Assembly (NCBI RefSeq): GCF_028389875.1
Contig: NC_084687.1
Coordinates: 7,476,157-7,540,156, forward strand
Direction: 5' to 3'
DNA: 64,000 bases
DNA from: Rhea pennata
Taxonomy: Eukaryota > Chordata > Aves > Rheiformes > Rheidae
Positions 37,331 through 51,654 of the stretch are shown here, piece by piece; positions within the stretch are counted from its first letter, which is position 1; every line of letters starts with the position of its first letter. A program made the translations under genes and the position numbers. The notes under the pieces are model-generated. The model had not been told where the DNA came from. It searched no databases and was given only the letters and a program-made list of their open reading frames with translations.

Positions 37331-40300
37331 CTGAAAGGAAAACATCAAGAACATTGACATTTGATAATAAAGGACAGATTTCTGAATTTATGATATACTC
37401 AATTCTACATTTACAGAAAGCAAAAGTGTGGACTCACAACTACCGTGCAGCTCAAAACGTTAGGTCCAAGTATTTGATTCAAACTTTTTAAAAATTTTCC
37501 CCTGACATTAAATGTCTTTGCTTATTATTAACAGCCACTACAGCTTTCTCTTCCCAGTCTTCCTTTCCACTTGCATGGGATTTATTTTTAAAGCATTTCA
37601 TCAGGCTTAGTTTTTGATACCTACTCTTTTAACAGGACAGAGGGAAGAGCTATAAAATTTACAAGTTGTCAAAATACACATTCCAGACAAATTATCTAGA
37701 CCAATTTAAACACTTCAGGTGTTTTCAACCTTTTGAAGTATTAATTCTATTATTTAGAAGAGCATTTTTCAAGTATATCTCAGTTTTCCTGCTTCTCCTA
37801 TTTTAATGGAATGCTCATCCACCTTAAGTTCAGTAAATCCAAAACAATCATCGGATTGTATATGCATGCAAGGTAGCTCCATAAACTTCCCAAGGATTTC
37901 TGGTTTGTAGACTACAGTACATTTTTCAAGTAGCTAAAAGAGGAGACCTCAAAGAAAACAGCACCACAACTAGGTTATAAATTCTATATATAACAGTTCC
38001 TTGCAATTTCCAATCCATGGTCATGAAACCAGAAGAAGGTGATTAGACCGCCTAGGGGGCTTGCAAATGGAGCTTTCAGCACTCCAGACACCAAAACTGA
38101 TTACTAGCTGACAACCTGTCTAGTGAATTTGTAATCACTTTCAGGTTCTGAATACCTGCAGTTTTGACTTTTTATCAGTGATTCAGAAAGTTTTTTTTTT
38201 TTTTTTTTAATGAAAAGAAGGTTTCTTTAGACATAAGTAATTATGAAAGGGTTGCACATATTTCTTCACAAGCTGGTTTCAAATCTAAAAAAGCAAAATT
38301 CAGGGAAGCCTTTTTAGAAAACATGAAAATATAATTGCTTCATTATTTGTTTTCATTGTACTAGTTTTTCATCTCGTACTTGTATATTTTGGCTTTTAAC
38401 ATGCAGCATCCTGAGGTCTGAGGAGGAAAAAGACAGTTCACCCTCCCAGTTATTGTTTCTGAATGTTGGCACATTAAAAAAGAAGTTATCACTATAAAAG
38501 CAACCCCAGCAAAAATGACTTGTGCCTTTGCCTGTAAGTCATTAATGACATAGGGTTTGGTACGGTTTGGTTTTTAAATCTGTGATTATGGAACACAGCT
38601 CTGTAAAACACATTGCATTCCATGTCTAATGCCAGTCAGAGTTGTTCAATGATATTCCAGAGATTATCAGTTCACCTTCTTAACAAGTAACCAGTCCTGC
38701 TACTTTATGGTACAATATGATAGCAATGCAATCTTCTTCACCAAGCACAGGAATGGCTGTCTACTACTGAGTAGCGCCATGCTCTCAACATAACGTAGAA
38801 ACTCACCTGATTTTTAAAACAGAGAGCAACCTAAGTTAGAAAACATCATAGCAAAAGGCAACAATGTAAGTTAAGAAAGGATTTTAAGGGAGGGAGGGAG
38901 GGAGGGAGGGAGGGAGGATTCTTTCTACTCCAGTTGTTCCTACACTAAGATATTAGAATCAAATCCAAAATACATAAGGACAACTAAAAACAATTCTATA
39001 TGTTCACAGCCATTCAGGAATTGTTACTAGTCAGACCAATTCAGGGTCTTTGAATCATTAATTTGGCCAACATTATTTTAAATAGATAAGTTTAAAAAAT
39101 TTAGTATCAAGATTTCTCGAGGAAGTAGTGCAATAAAAGTGCTAAGATGATATTATTTATGGGTAGTTTTATATTTAAATCGTAATAGGAACGCGTGAAT
39201 GATCGTGTTGAAATATGTGCATATGTTGGTGTTTAATTATGCTGGGAAGTCTACAATTTAGGGTTAGTCACTAACCAAGGAATTCCTTGTGCAATATCCT
39301 GCATAAGTGAGAAAGGAGTAATTTAAAGCAGTCTGGGGGCAAATTTAAATTACACATTTTAAATATAACTTCAGGCATTTAAACAGAAATATGTATGTGT
39401 AGGTTTGCTTTTCCACAGCTGTGGTCTCAGTAGGTCTGCTGGTACTTTTGCAGTAGCCCTTTATAGTCCTCTGGGACGTGTGTTTCTTCATGATATAGAA
39501 GTTAACCTTAATAAGAACTCTATTAGCACATACACTTAACAGTCCAATTCTTATCTAAATTAATGTTACTTTCTCAGACATAATGAGCAAAAGTCCTAAT
39601 GGTTTATTTTCAGGTTGTCTTACAAAACAAAAAACATGTAGGCTCATACTTGCATAAAATAACCTTGAGGTAATAGGCAGTTGAAGAGCAGTTACTCTTC
39701 AGTGTCAAGTGTTAGTATAAATCTGTACAAAGATCTAAATGGATAAAAAAATACAGGAGGTGTACTATGCAGCAGATGAATATATACCAATAAATTAAAT
39801 CACAGAAATCAATAAACATTCTCTCAAGCTATAGATTAACCAAGGACTTCCTTCAAGATCACAAACAGGTTCTGCCAGGTATTTGAATGTAAGACTGGAA
39901 CCATGCATTCACACCTTGCTAAAAGGAAATAGCTCCTCTGCAACAGTAACCAAATCTATGACTTTTAAAAATGATTTAAAGAACCAGTGCATTTTTTTGC
40001 TCTTGAAATTGGGAAAACACATAGAAATTTTCTCCTGGAAGGACCTATTAGCTTGTTACAAAATCAAGCTAACATTTATCCCCATACACATATGAAGTGC
40101 TTAAGGAACATCTGGGAGGGACATCAACAAGTAGCTGGATCCCTTTATGGGAAGCTCAAACCTGAAACCACAGTAAGGTAAATACAGAACACCACAAACC
40201 AAATACTTCCTTAGGTTATGTTTTATCGTCAACGCTTAGAAACCACTTACTTGGCAACAGTTCTCTGTCCGCTGTTTCTGTACAACTTGGATACGGATAG

Positions 40301-43300
40301 AAAAGATGGCCTTTCTCTAACGGGTATGGGATCATCCTAAATGCTGGAAATAAGAGTGAGTGACATTAGATTCATAGCTAAACCAAGCAACCAGCTTCCC
40401 ACAAAGAGAACCAATTGTGATTGAGGTGAATAAATGCAAAGAGATTAGTCTAATATCTAAAAAGAAAAGAAAGATAATATCTAAAAAGAAAAGAAAGAAA
40501 CATGCAACTAAAACAGATACTTACTGCCCTCCCATGTACAATGTAGCAGATTTAGAGCTCCTTCTATCCTCTTCCAGTGCTGGAGATGAAAAAAAGCATA
40601 TGCTACTGCCTCGCTGTCCCCTCGTTTCAGAATATGCTCTGGAGGTAGGACTAAACTTTTCATTTCTAGCAAATACTGAAAGTAAAAGTGGAAAGCACTT
40701 TGTTACACGGAATATTCTTAAATCCTTATTAACTGCGGAAAATGAAGGATTATTTGAGGAATAACAGAGCACATCACACAGAGACTAACTTTATCTGTTG
40801 AAGAAATAGCATTCATTTGCACAGGAAAGGGAAAAGGAGAAAGAAACATTAGTGTATAAGGCTCTTAAACTGGGAGTTTCACACAGAGTATCAGGAAAAA
40901 TGCATCTTCAGTGAGGTAAAATGTGAACATTTTTGTAGAAGATACATAAAATATTGTGCTGCTAGTACAATACCAATGAGCTGCAAGTTTAGGCTAACAA
41001 AAACCCTGGCATTTGTATTCAGTTTTATCACTGAAACTTTCAATGGAGGAGAGGCTAAATATTTGTTAGTCCTCAAATATCAGTAGCAAATCAGAAATTG
41101 GTGATAAGCGTCAATATGCTAACGAAAGGAAAAAGAATCAAGCAAAATTCAGAAAAACATGGTTTTAATGTGGTTTTGCTGTGCCACCACAAAGTATCTC
41201 TGACCTCAGAATTTCTCAGTTTCAGCCTTCTTCCTACATGAGCAGGATATACAATGCACAGAAGAGTCAAAGGCTACAATTAATAAATTTTCCATTTCCC
41301 TTGAAATATAGGATATGCAGTTTTTTAAATTGTATATTAAAAAAGAGAGGTACTCCTTTTGAATTTGGCTTTTAAAAACAGATAATTTTTAGAAGCATGA
41401 AATGATGGTTCCAGCTCTAGTATTTACTTACGAGTTGTCTTCTCTTAGCATATAATGTCTCATTCAATAACAGCCAAAGTTAATCCACACCTTTGATCAA
41501 TGTGGCTGGCAATTCCTTTGACTGTCTCCCAAAGTGTAAGAATGCAGCCAACTCACCGATTTATTTCAGCAGATGCCACAAACTATGAGATTATTTACTA
41601 ATCCAGTTTGAGGACTTAACTTTTCCCATTCAGATTCTTGAAGGAATGTAGTTGTGCCCTGGCCAAATAAAGCACATTTACTGCCTGGCTAGGTTCTTCT
41701 TTTAGTGCCTTGGGCCTACACTCTGGAGGGTAATATTCTTGCTAATCCTCTCTAATCCTCCTCTTTTTTTTTTTTTTTTTTAACACAGTAAAGGATCACT
41801 CACACAGGGCTGCTGTGGGAAAATGGTCTCAAATATCTGACCTTCGACCTGACTCCTCATGCTCTCTACAGTGCCTAGTTTTCAGTTGTACTACTTAAAG
41901 AGTAAGGGAATGTAAATGCAACAGTGGTGATGAAGGTCCATTGCAAGTATAGCCTCAACATACTAATGTTAAACTCCATGCTTTGGCTGTCTCTGCACCC
42001 ACATGTTACCACACAAACAGAAAAAAATTCCAGGATCTGAAAGATTTTAATATCCTTTTTATAACCATAAAATAGACAAGGCATTACTATGAAATTTTTC
42101 TTTTTCTTAAATCTGGAAATAAAAAAGTCTTTTTACCCAGTTAAAATTTGTAAGATATTCAGAACATGATTGGAAAAGAATATTTTGCACATTATCAAAA
42201 TGTAGCTACAGATCTCCCAATTGAAATGGTTTAAAAGTATCATTTTGTAGCTCCATAAAATGCTTTCCCCTAACTTTTCAAACAAAAGTCATCCTTGTAA
42301 AAGTATAACTCAGGGCAAAAAGAAATAAACATTATTTTTATTTTCCTTATGCAAAACGATGTTATCTGCAAAGACAATCACTTTCATTAGACACAAGAAC
42401 AAAGAGATTTATACTTCACATATTCATTCATTTTTAGTCCAGAGGAAAGGACAGACTGCAAATTTAGAAGCTAGATTTTCTTCCCCACTAGTCCACCATA
42501 ATGTATTGGGCAAGTTTCTTCACTTTTTTGTGCTCTTCCTGTCCTCTTCTTTTCTTGTTTGACTATGAATATTTTACAGTCCATACTCTAGGTAGCCAGC
42601 AACAGTAAAATTCTGCCTGGCAGTTTTATCAACTGGTGTTTCAAGGAGGTATTGTAATAAAAAACTATGAAGAAATCCGGATATGTAAATAATTAGAAGA
42701 GAAGATCAAAGTATGGAAAGTTAGAATCAGTTTCCTGATTGTCTGTAAAACAAATTTTGCAAGCAGACTGTCTGAAATGGGATCTAACTTCTTAGAAAAG
42801 GTACATGAGGCTCCTGAAACAACTAAAGGATACACAAAATAAAAGAACTTTTAGATAATGATAATGCGTTATAATCTTCTTCCCCTAAAGGCAGAGAGTA
42901 AAGAAAAATCTGTCTGAGACTGTCTGAAATGAACTTGCTACGCTCTTGATCAGTCATGCAAACAAGCAGCAATTTCTCCCAGCAATTAGCTTTCTCAGTG
43001 CACATTCTATTAGATTGGACAGGCAGACAGAATAGAGTGGTCGGATAATTCAAGCCTTCACAGCAATAGTCATTTGGACTCCATGATTATTTGCAGAGGA
43101 TTATGTCCAGAACTAAGCCAACTTTCTACATTCAAGACTTCAAAATGAATGCATCACCAATACTAGCACAGTTAAAAAAAAAATCAAGAAAAGATTTTAT
43201 TTTCACACAACTCTTAGTGGAATCTATTACTTTGGCTAGTTCAAGTAATGGCAGACATTAAATTAGAGCATGTAACAGTACAGATTCTTAATCTTGTCTA

Positions 43301-46300
43301 CATAGGGATGAAGAAAATAAGTGACAGTAGATCTTTCAATAACTGGAGTTCTGGAGACATGCTTTAAATAAAATAGAAAGAAGTATTTTGAAGTATTATG
43401 GGTTGTTATTGTCTGGATAATTTAATTTGGCTTCAGGGATTTGAAAGATTTAAATTGGTATTTATTAATACTTAGTTTACCCAGCAAAGGGCCTTCAGTA
43501 ATACATTACTGAATTTTCCAGCAAGTCAGAAAATTTTAACTTGCATTTAAACTTTTTTGTAACAAAACTACTGAATATTGCTAATTATGAACAACTAATT
43601 TAGTTACAAACAACATTTATGATATAAACAAATCAAAGGTTGGAGTTACAACCAACTTCAAAAAAAGCACAGGGCTAGAAAGGCTCAAACCACAGGACAG
43701 TAAGATGACTTACTTCAGAAGAAGATAAAATAGCCCAACAGGAAATAAAATACTCTTACCTTTGGAACATGAGGGTTAAATTCCACAGCTCTGTGAATCG
43801 CTTCCACAGCATTAATTTCTGCTGTACTAAGCCCTCTTTTGGAGGCAGTTTCAGGGGAGAACCTGAAGAGAAAACCCATGCAGAACAAAGTTGATAAAAT
43901 GCTAATCAGTTATTTGTTTAAGGCTGAAACTCATTAAGAATTGACTGACTTATCAGAAATGAGAAATAAACCCTTCTACCAAACAAATGCAAAGGCTAAT
44001 TCAGGTATCTTGACTGCCATCCATGCCAATATGACAAAGATTTGTTAACATTTTAGAAACTTCATACCAATCATCTATGGTAGAGTTCTCAGTCTTTCGT
44101 AAGTTTGTTGCAACATGACTTTCTAAGAAGGAAAAGCTAGAATCACCCGAGGGAAAATAAATAAATAAATAAATAAAATCAGGAAAAGACAAATGCCAAT
44201 ATGAATTTTCATAAATATCAAGCACCTAACCCATATATACACACACAAAACTGCTGAACATCACAGCAAAAGACTGAAAATTATAGAAAAGTACATGCAT
44301 GGAACACATGCTTTTGGATACCATCTTTACCTGTATTAATGTTACAGATGTTTAATTATTTTCAACTATCCTGGATTTTACACAAAGAGCATACTATTTG
44401 TCCATAAAGTTTGTTTTTCAAGAGAAAAGTAAAACAATAAAAATTATTGGAAGAACTTTATATAAATATACAGCTATTGTTTTTAGAAATGTAAGTGCTA
44501 CACGTTGGATTTAGATTTTTGTTTAATCTATAGTTTATAGCATAATCCAAGATTAGCCACAAACCACTGTTTTCACAAGTGGGCTTGCTTACCTTTCTGA
44601 AACAGCTCTGGCTTTTAATAGGGCCGCTGTGTAACATATTGCTGCTGATTTTGGAAGGCTAATATCTATGATAAAATAAAATAATTAAACTGTAATATCT
44701 AAAGGTAAGACAAACATTTTAAATCTATTTTCTTTGAGCTTAAAGATTTTATTTGGGTATACCAAACAATACATGTCACATCTGGAACATTTCAGCTATG
44801 ATTAGAAGCCCTGAAATTCTTAGTCATCAAGCAATCTTCTGATGACCAGTCAGTCTCAGATCAAAAACTCAGAGTTGCAGTTAAGCTGGAAGGAGTAATT
44901 CTTTCTTCTAAACATACTAAGACACTGAAACTGGATTTAAAGAGAGAAATGCATGCATAAATAGACATTTAAGAACAAAGTACTTTCCCTGTATTCAATC
45001 ATGAAGGTTTAAAATGAGCTTTAAATCTTCACCTGATTTTGCAACTGTATACAAACATGGAGTTTTACAAAATACTGAAATACTGATTAGAAGCTGACCA
45101 AAAAAAAATACATGACCGACAAATAGATGTTTTTTTTTTAAATGGAAATGCAACTTTCCTTCTTTTCCAGTTTAATGGGAGAAGTATCTGTTAGTTGGAT
45201 GCTTTGTAAAATAGCTTCTGAGGCTAACTTTCAGCTGACAATTATAGATTAGAAGGTTAGCACTCCACAGTACAAGTTTACTTTAAAAGTAGACAAAGCC
45301 TGGGGTCTCATTCCCTAATATCATGTTGTGTATAGTCATATAGCTCTTGGGTATTTTTGTAAATCCCATCCTCACCTTGTCCATCACCTAACAGAAGACT
45401 GGTTGTCATGTCAAGTAAAACACTAGGAGGCGACAGAAAGTTTGAAGCTCTCAGTAATTTTTCCAGATGCTTAGGGGTGTCTGGTGGGGGGGAGAGGGGA
45501 AGGACAGCTCCCTTTTCTTGATGAAAAAGTCACAATTTCTGACATTAATATAAAGACATCCTAGCAAAAGAGCAAATGCTTTTGTTAAACTAATAAAACC
45601 CCATAGGGCAGGCATGTATGGACAAATAATACAAGCACACAACTGAAGTGGCCACACACAGGGGCACAGGATTTTGGCAAGAACAACATACTTCCTATTC
45701 CCTGAAGCAACGAAGAACAGAGACACAACAAGGAACACGCTGATTTCTCAAGGGCATGGAACACTTGCTACAAAATACTGCTTTTACGTCCCTCAATTCT
45801 GAAGATGATTGAAGGGACAGTTTTGGCAGCAGCACTTGGTAAACTAATGACCTGGGCGTTAGCTACGTGGCAAAACTCTGGGGACAAGTACCTACCTATT
45901 TCATTAACGTTTATCTAGACCTGTGCAATATCTGAAACATTCCAATTCAGACAGATAATGAAAGCAAACTACTGCCATTTAAGAGAGCAAAGCTTGCACA
46001 CCACTAATCTTTGGCAATCAGACTCAGTACTACAGAATTATCAGACCAAGATCAGAGGATGGCAGAAGGGAAGACTATCTTTTTCAACCTATTTACATTA
46101 AATACTTTAAGGGGGCTATGTGACAACTGAGAAAGTCTGATGAAACTATTCATAATCAGGGATCTAGAAGAGATTGAAAAAAAAAATCCCTGAGCAGAGG
46201 AAAAGTGAACTTCAAGATCTGTCGGTGGATTAGTGGTAACTTAAGAACATAACACTTAATTCATATATAATTTAGCTTGCCTAAATTCAGATAACTCCAT

Positions 46301-49300
46301 CTGAGCTCATCATTTTAAACGGAAAAAGTTGACTCATGATCTGAAAGTGCCTTTCTGAGGGTGATGAGAGGAATCTAGCCAGCTAGCTCAAACATTGGTA
46401 GACACTTGGCTTTTGGACACATATACTTTGCCCCCTCACCTACACAATTATACAAAAGTGTCAGTATTTTTCCAATAGACATCACTTACCATCATACTTT
46501 GCTAGAACTGCCTGGACATCTGCATAAGCTTGTAATTCCAACAATGCCTCCAGGAGGTTTTCATGAATATTCAGCATGCTAAGAAGTGGAAACTCTTTCA
46601 TTAACTGAAAATCATTAAAGAGAAATAAATTAGGCACAATTATATAGTATTTTATTTGAACTCCTGAAATACTTAGGCAAAAATAATACAATAATTTAAG
46701 CTTTTTCAATGCTTTGTTCTTTTGCAGTGTTAAAAAACAGCAGGTAACCAAAAGTACTGCCAAACCTAACTTAAAGAGGTCACTTTTTTTGCCAGCGTTC
46801 ATCTACTGGAAAACAATTATACTTAGGTGTTCATACATCATACTTTCAGCTCAAATGGGCATGTTTCCCCCAGTGGGCTGGTTTGGTCAGTATATTTGTT
46901 GTGTAATAATAACTTACGATACACCTTGGGCAAGCAAAAGATAAGACTGAAATACAATGAAGTACAAAGTTTGGCTATTTTGACAATTTAGTCATTGAGC
47001 CAAGCATAAAGCAAACTGGAAAACAAAACTGTGAACATATGCCATTATATAATATGAACACTTAATTTCCAGATACAGGAACTAAAATATTGTCATTGTA
47101 ATTCCCCCAGAAAATAAATCCATCGTGATGTGCAAATGTCACTGGGAAATAATTCAATTAGACTTACTATAATGCCTAGAAAGGGAGTTTTACATCATCA
47201 TTTTGGACAATGTGACAGAAAAACACCAGGAGTTGCTCACACTTCTTTTAAATTACTTACATCTCTCATCATTTTTACAGCCTCTCTTATTCTCCCAAGT
47301 TTTCTTGCACACATAGCTAGCCTCCTTTTCACATACACCAGTACATTGGTGTCTCTTCCTGATTAAAAAGCAAAAGGAAAATATTAATCCATCAGTTACA
47401 ATCCTTAAAAAAAAAAAAAACATGAATATACATTCTAATAGGAATATTTCAAAGTAGCCAATCTAAGTGCAATTGACTGTAGAACCAAAATAGTAAAGAT
47501 ACTTTCAGGATTGCTGTCATCATCTTTTGTGCATCTCTAAAACAAAGACATACAAATCTCCCTCTCAAAAAAACAAAACCAAACAAAACCATACAACCTG
47601 TTCTTCCCTAACCATGTGTATGTAACATGTAAATAACTATTAGTGCTGTCTCAACCAAAGCCCATCTAGACCAATGTCAGCAATTCCTTTTAACAAGATT
47701 AAATGGCAAAAAGACTTAGACTTTTTTTCCCCAAAATATTGGCTAGAATAAAAGAAGCCTAAACAATACAACCTATGATAAATACACAGCATAACTACCA
47801 CTTTCTATACTTATTCAGGTACGACAAAAGATCATACAGCATGTCATGCTAAGCATAGCTAAAATAGTAAGAACTGCTTCACTGATTTGGGAATCAAACT
47901 CAAATCACTAATCATAACTTTCATTTTACTTTGCTGCTGAAAAAGAAGTGTTTGTTTATCTGATTCAAAAGTGCTTACTCAGCTGTGCTTCATGCTGGGG
48001 ACTTTGGGAATGGCAATTTTGAGACTTTCTGTAAATTGTTTCTCCTGCTTTCAGAGCCTGTTTAAAATACTTCTCAGCATCTACAATAGTTGTTGCTTCT
48101 TCCTCAGCCAGAAGAACATAGGCAGTTGCACAGCTGTAATAGGGGAAAAAAGACACAAATTATACTGAGGGACTTAAAGCTTAACATTTTTGAATAAGTG
48201 TAAAAAGCTTCAGAATTAGGGAGCTTTCGCATATGTTTAGTATCTAAGCATTGACAACAGCGAACTGCTGTACCGTAATATTCACTGCTTATGTCCAAAT
48301 GGTGAATACTAGGAAAACAGAAACCTTTTCAGTTTTAAGACAAAATAAACATTCCAAGAAAAAAAAAAGGTTATAACTGTTTGTAAAATTATTTTCCATT
48401 AAACACTTAAAATGCTGTGATAACTGTGTGAAAGTTCTTTCTGTTCAGTTTGTTTTTCTAAAACAAGAAGGTGAACCTTTTTACACAAAAAGGACCAAAT
48501 TACAAACCAAAAAATTTTACTTACTTCTGCAATCAATTTTGTTTTGTATTACACAATTATATTTAAAACCCTAAGAAAAACATCATATGTGAACTCCAAA
48601 CACAGTACTATCATAATGCCATTCCTGATAAACCTAGATTTTCATATTCAGTTTAGTTTGTTCCACCTCAGCACGAGTTTTCCTGTGTTATTGCTAGTGA
48701 TATAAAGATTAAAAAAAAAAAATTCTAAGAAAAAGGGAGAACAAAAGCTACTTTTTCTAAAGCATAGTTCAATACTTCAGTGTAACTGACAGCCACATGT
48801 ATAATTCTCATATTCACAAAAATCCCCTTTAAAATATTTGGAAATTTCTCTTGCTAATTCTAAATATTTAGGACAAGAAACTGATACTGTGGTCAACATC
48901 ATGTCATTTAATCTTTTACACTGGAAATAAAGAAAATTAACTTTTATCTAAACTTACTCATTGTTCAATTCTAAAGCTTGATAAGCTGCTTTAATCCGGG
49001 CTTGAGGGTTTCTCTCTCTCCATGCTTTCTGCATAACTGTTGCAAAAAAAATTTAAAAGGCTGGTGAGACACAAAAATGCAGGAAAACACCTAGTTAGCC
49101 AATCAGAAAAGCTGAGGCAATATTGGCTGTTTATGTTTCAAGTCTACCAGACTAACATTCACTTTCATTTTGCAAATTCACCTTTGCTAAACAACTGCTA
49201 TAGGGAAGAGTACACAAGTACTTTTAATTCCAGCAGGAACTTCTACTATAAGCAGCAGAATCTTGCAATATCTGATGTTGTCACAAATTTAATCCAAGAT

Positions 49301-51620
49301 AGCAATACCAAAAGGAATATTATTCATTGACCATTTAAGAACTCCTAAACTGAAACAAAAGGCAGTTTACATAACCAGGCAGATGTACAGTTTCTAAATC
49401 GCTACAGATTTCTGGAAACATTTCACAAGGCTTGTTGAAAGCTTGGCAGCAGCAATTGTTAAACACAGGTTCTTGCACAGACCTGCACAGAATTTTAACT
49501 TAAGCTTTCAAACAGAACTTCAAAGAAAGTTGATATAGTAAGATATGTGTTACACAGTTATTGTTTCATACTTCAGTGTTTGGACAACTACCAGATCACA
49601 AAGGGTTAAACTATTTCTTTTTAAATTTACAAAACATGTTTGAGTGGCATAACATGGCAAAGCCAGTTCAATATAGAATATAATCATTTATCTTATTAAA
49701 AGGTGTTCTAGAAAGTAACTAAAAACAAAGGATGAAATCTAACTATTTAAAAGGTTGAATTACAACTCAAATTCAAAATCAGTCAGATAGAAAGCAAAGA
49801 GTTCAGTGAAGCATCTCTACATCCTTTCCCATATGTTTCTACTAGAGAAAAGTGGGATCCCAAACCGGGAGCCAACTTTAACAAAAGAAAGACAGTTTAC
49901 TTACAGCTACCATTTTCTAGACAGAATTAATAACTTTCACACAAAATAACAGCTCTGAAAGAACTCCAGAACATTACATTCATGGAATTAAATATCTGGC
50001 CTATCTCAAGTATGATAAGAAAACTGAAGAACCTATGCATGTTTCTTTTGGAACAAAACTTTCTGCTGTCCAGCAAGAGTAACGTGGAAAAAAACGTTCA
50101 AGTTTTCTTTTGGAAACAAAATATTAGTCTTGGCTTAGTAAGCGAGACAATACACTCCATTTGTGAAGCAAAAACACATCAAACATGTCACAGCTAGATG
50201 ACAAGTAATGCTTCCGGAACTTGACAAATTGGTAATAGCACCTAGTCTGACAATAACCAGGTTGAGTACATTTTCTGCACTCAACATTTGGAATGCTATG
50301 ATAAAATCATGGAGACAGCACTGCTCGTCAATAATATTTTTAAAGGAGACCAGTGCATTGCTTGTGAAGAGTAAGTTTTCAGTATCATATTGTTAATTAA
50401 TAAGCGTGAAATCTTAAAATATTTCAGGACCCTAATGCACAATCTCCTTTAAAACCAATAGAGACAGCACAATGTAAAAGAACATCTATTCAAACACCTA
50501 TGTAGAAAGAAAGGCTATTATTTCACAAAATATTTCATATTGTAGCTTGTGCTACGCTGATGTGTATTAAAAACACCCACTTTGCACATTCCACATACAT
50601 ATCTCTTACATACATCATTGGTACCTGTATCTGAAGGCCGAAGGGCATCTGTATCACATGTGAAAAAGTTTTGATGATCTTGAGCAGACAAATTCATGTC
50701 ATAATACGTAAGAGGCTCCTTCCCAGTCACCCACATGTATCTTTAACAAGAGAAATTTCAGTCAGATGAGCTGCTAATAAATGCTATTGCTGATACTAAA
50801 GAGGATAGCTGATGTGCTTAACAGACAATTACGTTTAGTGCAGAAACCTTATTAGTAAGGAGTGGGCTACTAACCAGAAGTTTTCAAGCACTACTGCTAC
50901 ATAATCTGTACAGGCTGCCAGAAGGCTTCCTGCAGAGGAAAAAAAAATCTTTTTGCTATGTTCTAAATGACTGGAGAACTGGCTAAAAAGCACCTTTTCC
51001 TATGAAACAGTATGGCGACTTACAGCACAGCTATATTACTTTAAAAAGTGAGATTTCAGATGTAGAATCACTGCTTCATCTGAATAAAATAACTCAACAG
51101 GTATGAGACCATTATTTTCCTAGTGTTTTCCAAAAAGAAGAACAAAATAAATCCAGCATCCAAATTTTACCCTGAAAATCTGGTGATGTTTATAGTAATA
51201 TTTGCATTCTTAACATTGAAACTGTCAAAATCTGGACAGATGCTTTTGAAACCCAGGATTGGCATCAATCCAAACTTCATCCCTACAATCTTGTAGGTCT
51301 TATTGTCTCCCAATAGTATTATTGTAAGCTCTGGGAACACAACATAAATATGTTCCAGATTAATTTTAAAACTATGCAATGAAAAAATAAGATTATTAAT
51401 ACCTGCTATATTCTGCTCCTCTGAAAAGATTCAGAGGATTTCGCCACACTTTGCACTCTGAAAATGATTTAAAAAAAAAGGTAAGTACTTTCTGAATTAA
51501 AAGCACAAGAAATACTGCCATGACATTAAAATATAGTAACTATACAGTTTTACTTCAACAACAAATCCCACAACTGGTTTTAATCTAAGATTTATGCAGT
51601 TTCATCTCAATTATGATTTT

Positions 51621-51654
<34 letters not shown>

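Noticed and set aside
38888-38917. GGGA repeats considered as a CRISPR-like or satellite array
   Set aside because: A plain tetranucleotide microsatellite without spacers; CRISPR arrays are not expected in an animal genome.
41565-41590. Minus-strand SLWH-like peptide with stop, resembling the ST7 C-terminal SLWHQL
   Set aside because: It lies between ST7L exons 11 and 12, where no terminal exon is expected, has no good acceptor, and is probably chance.
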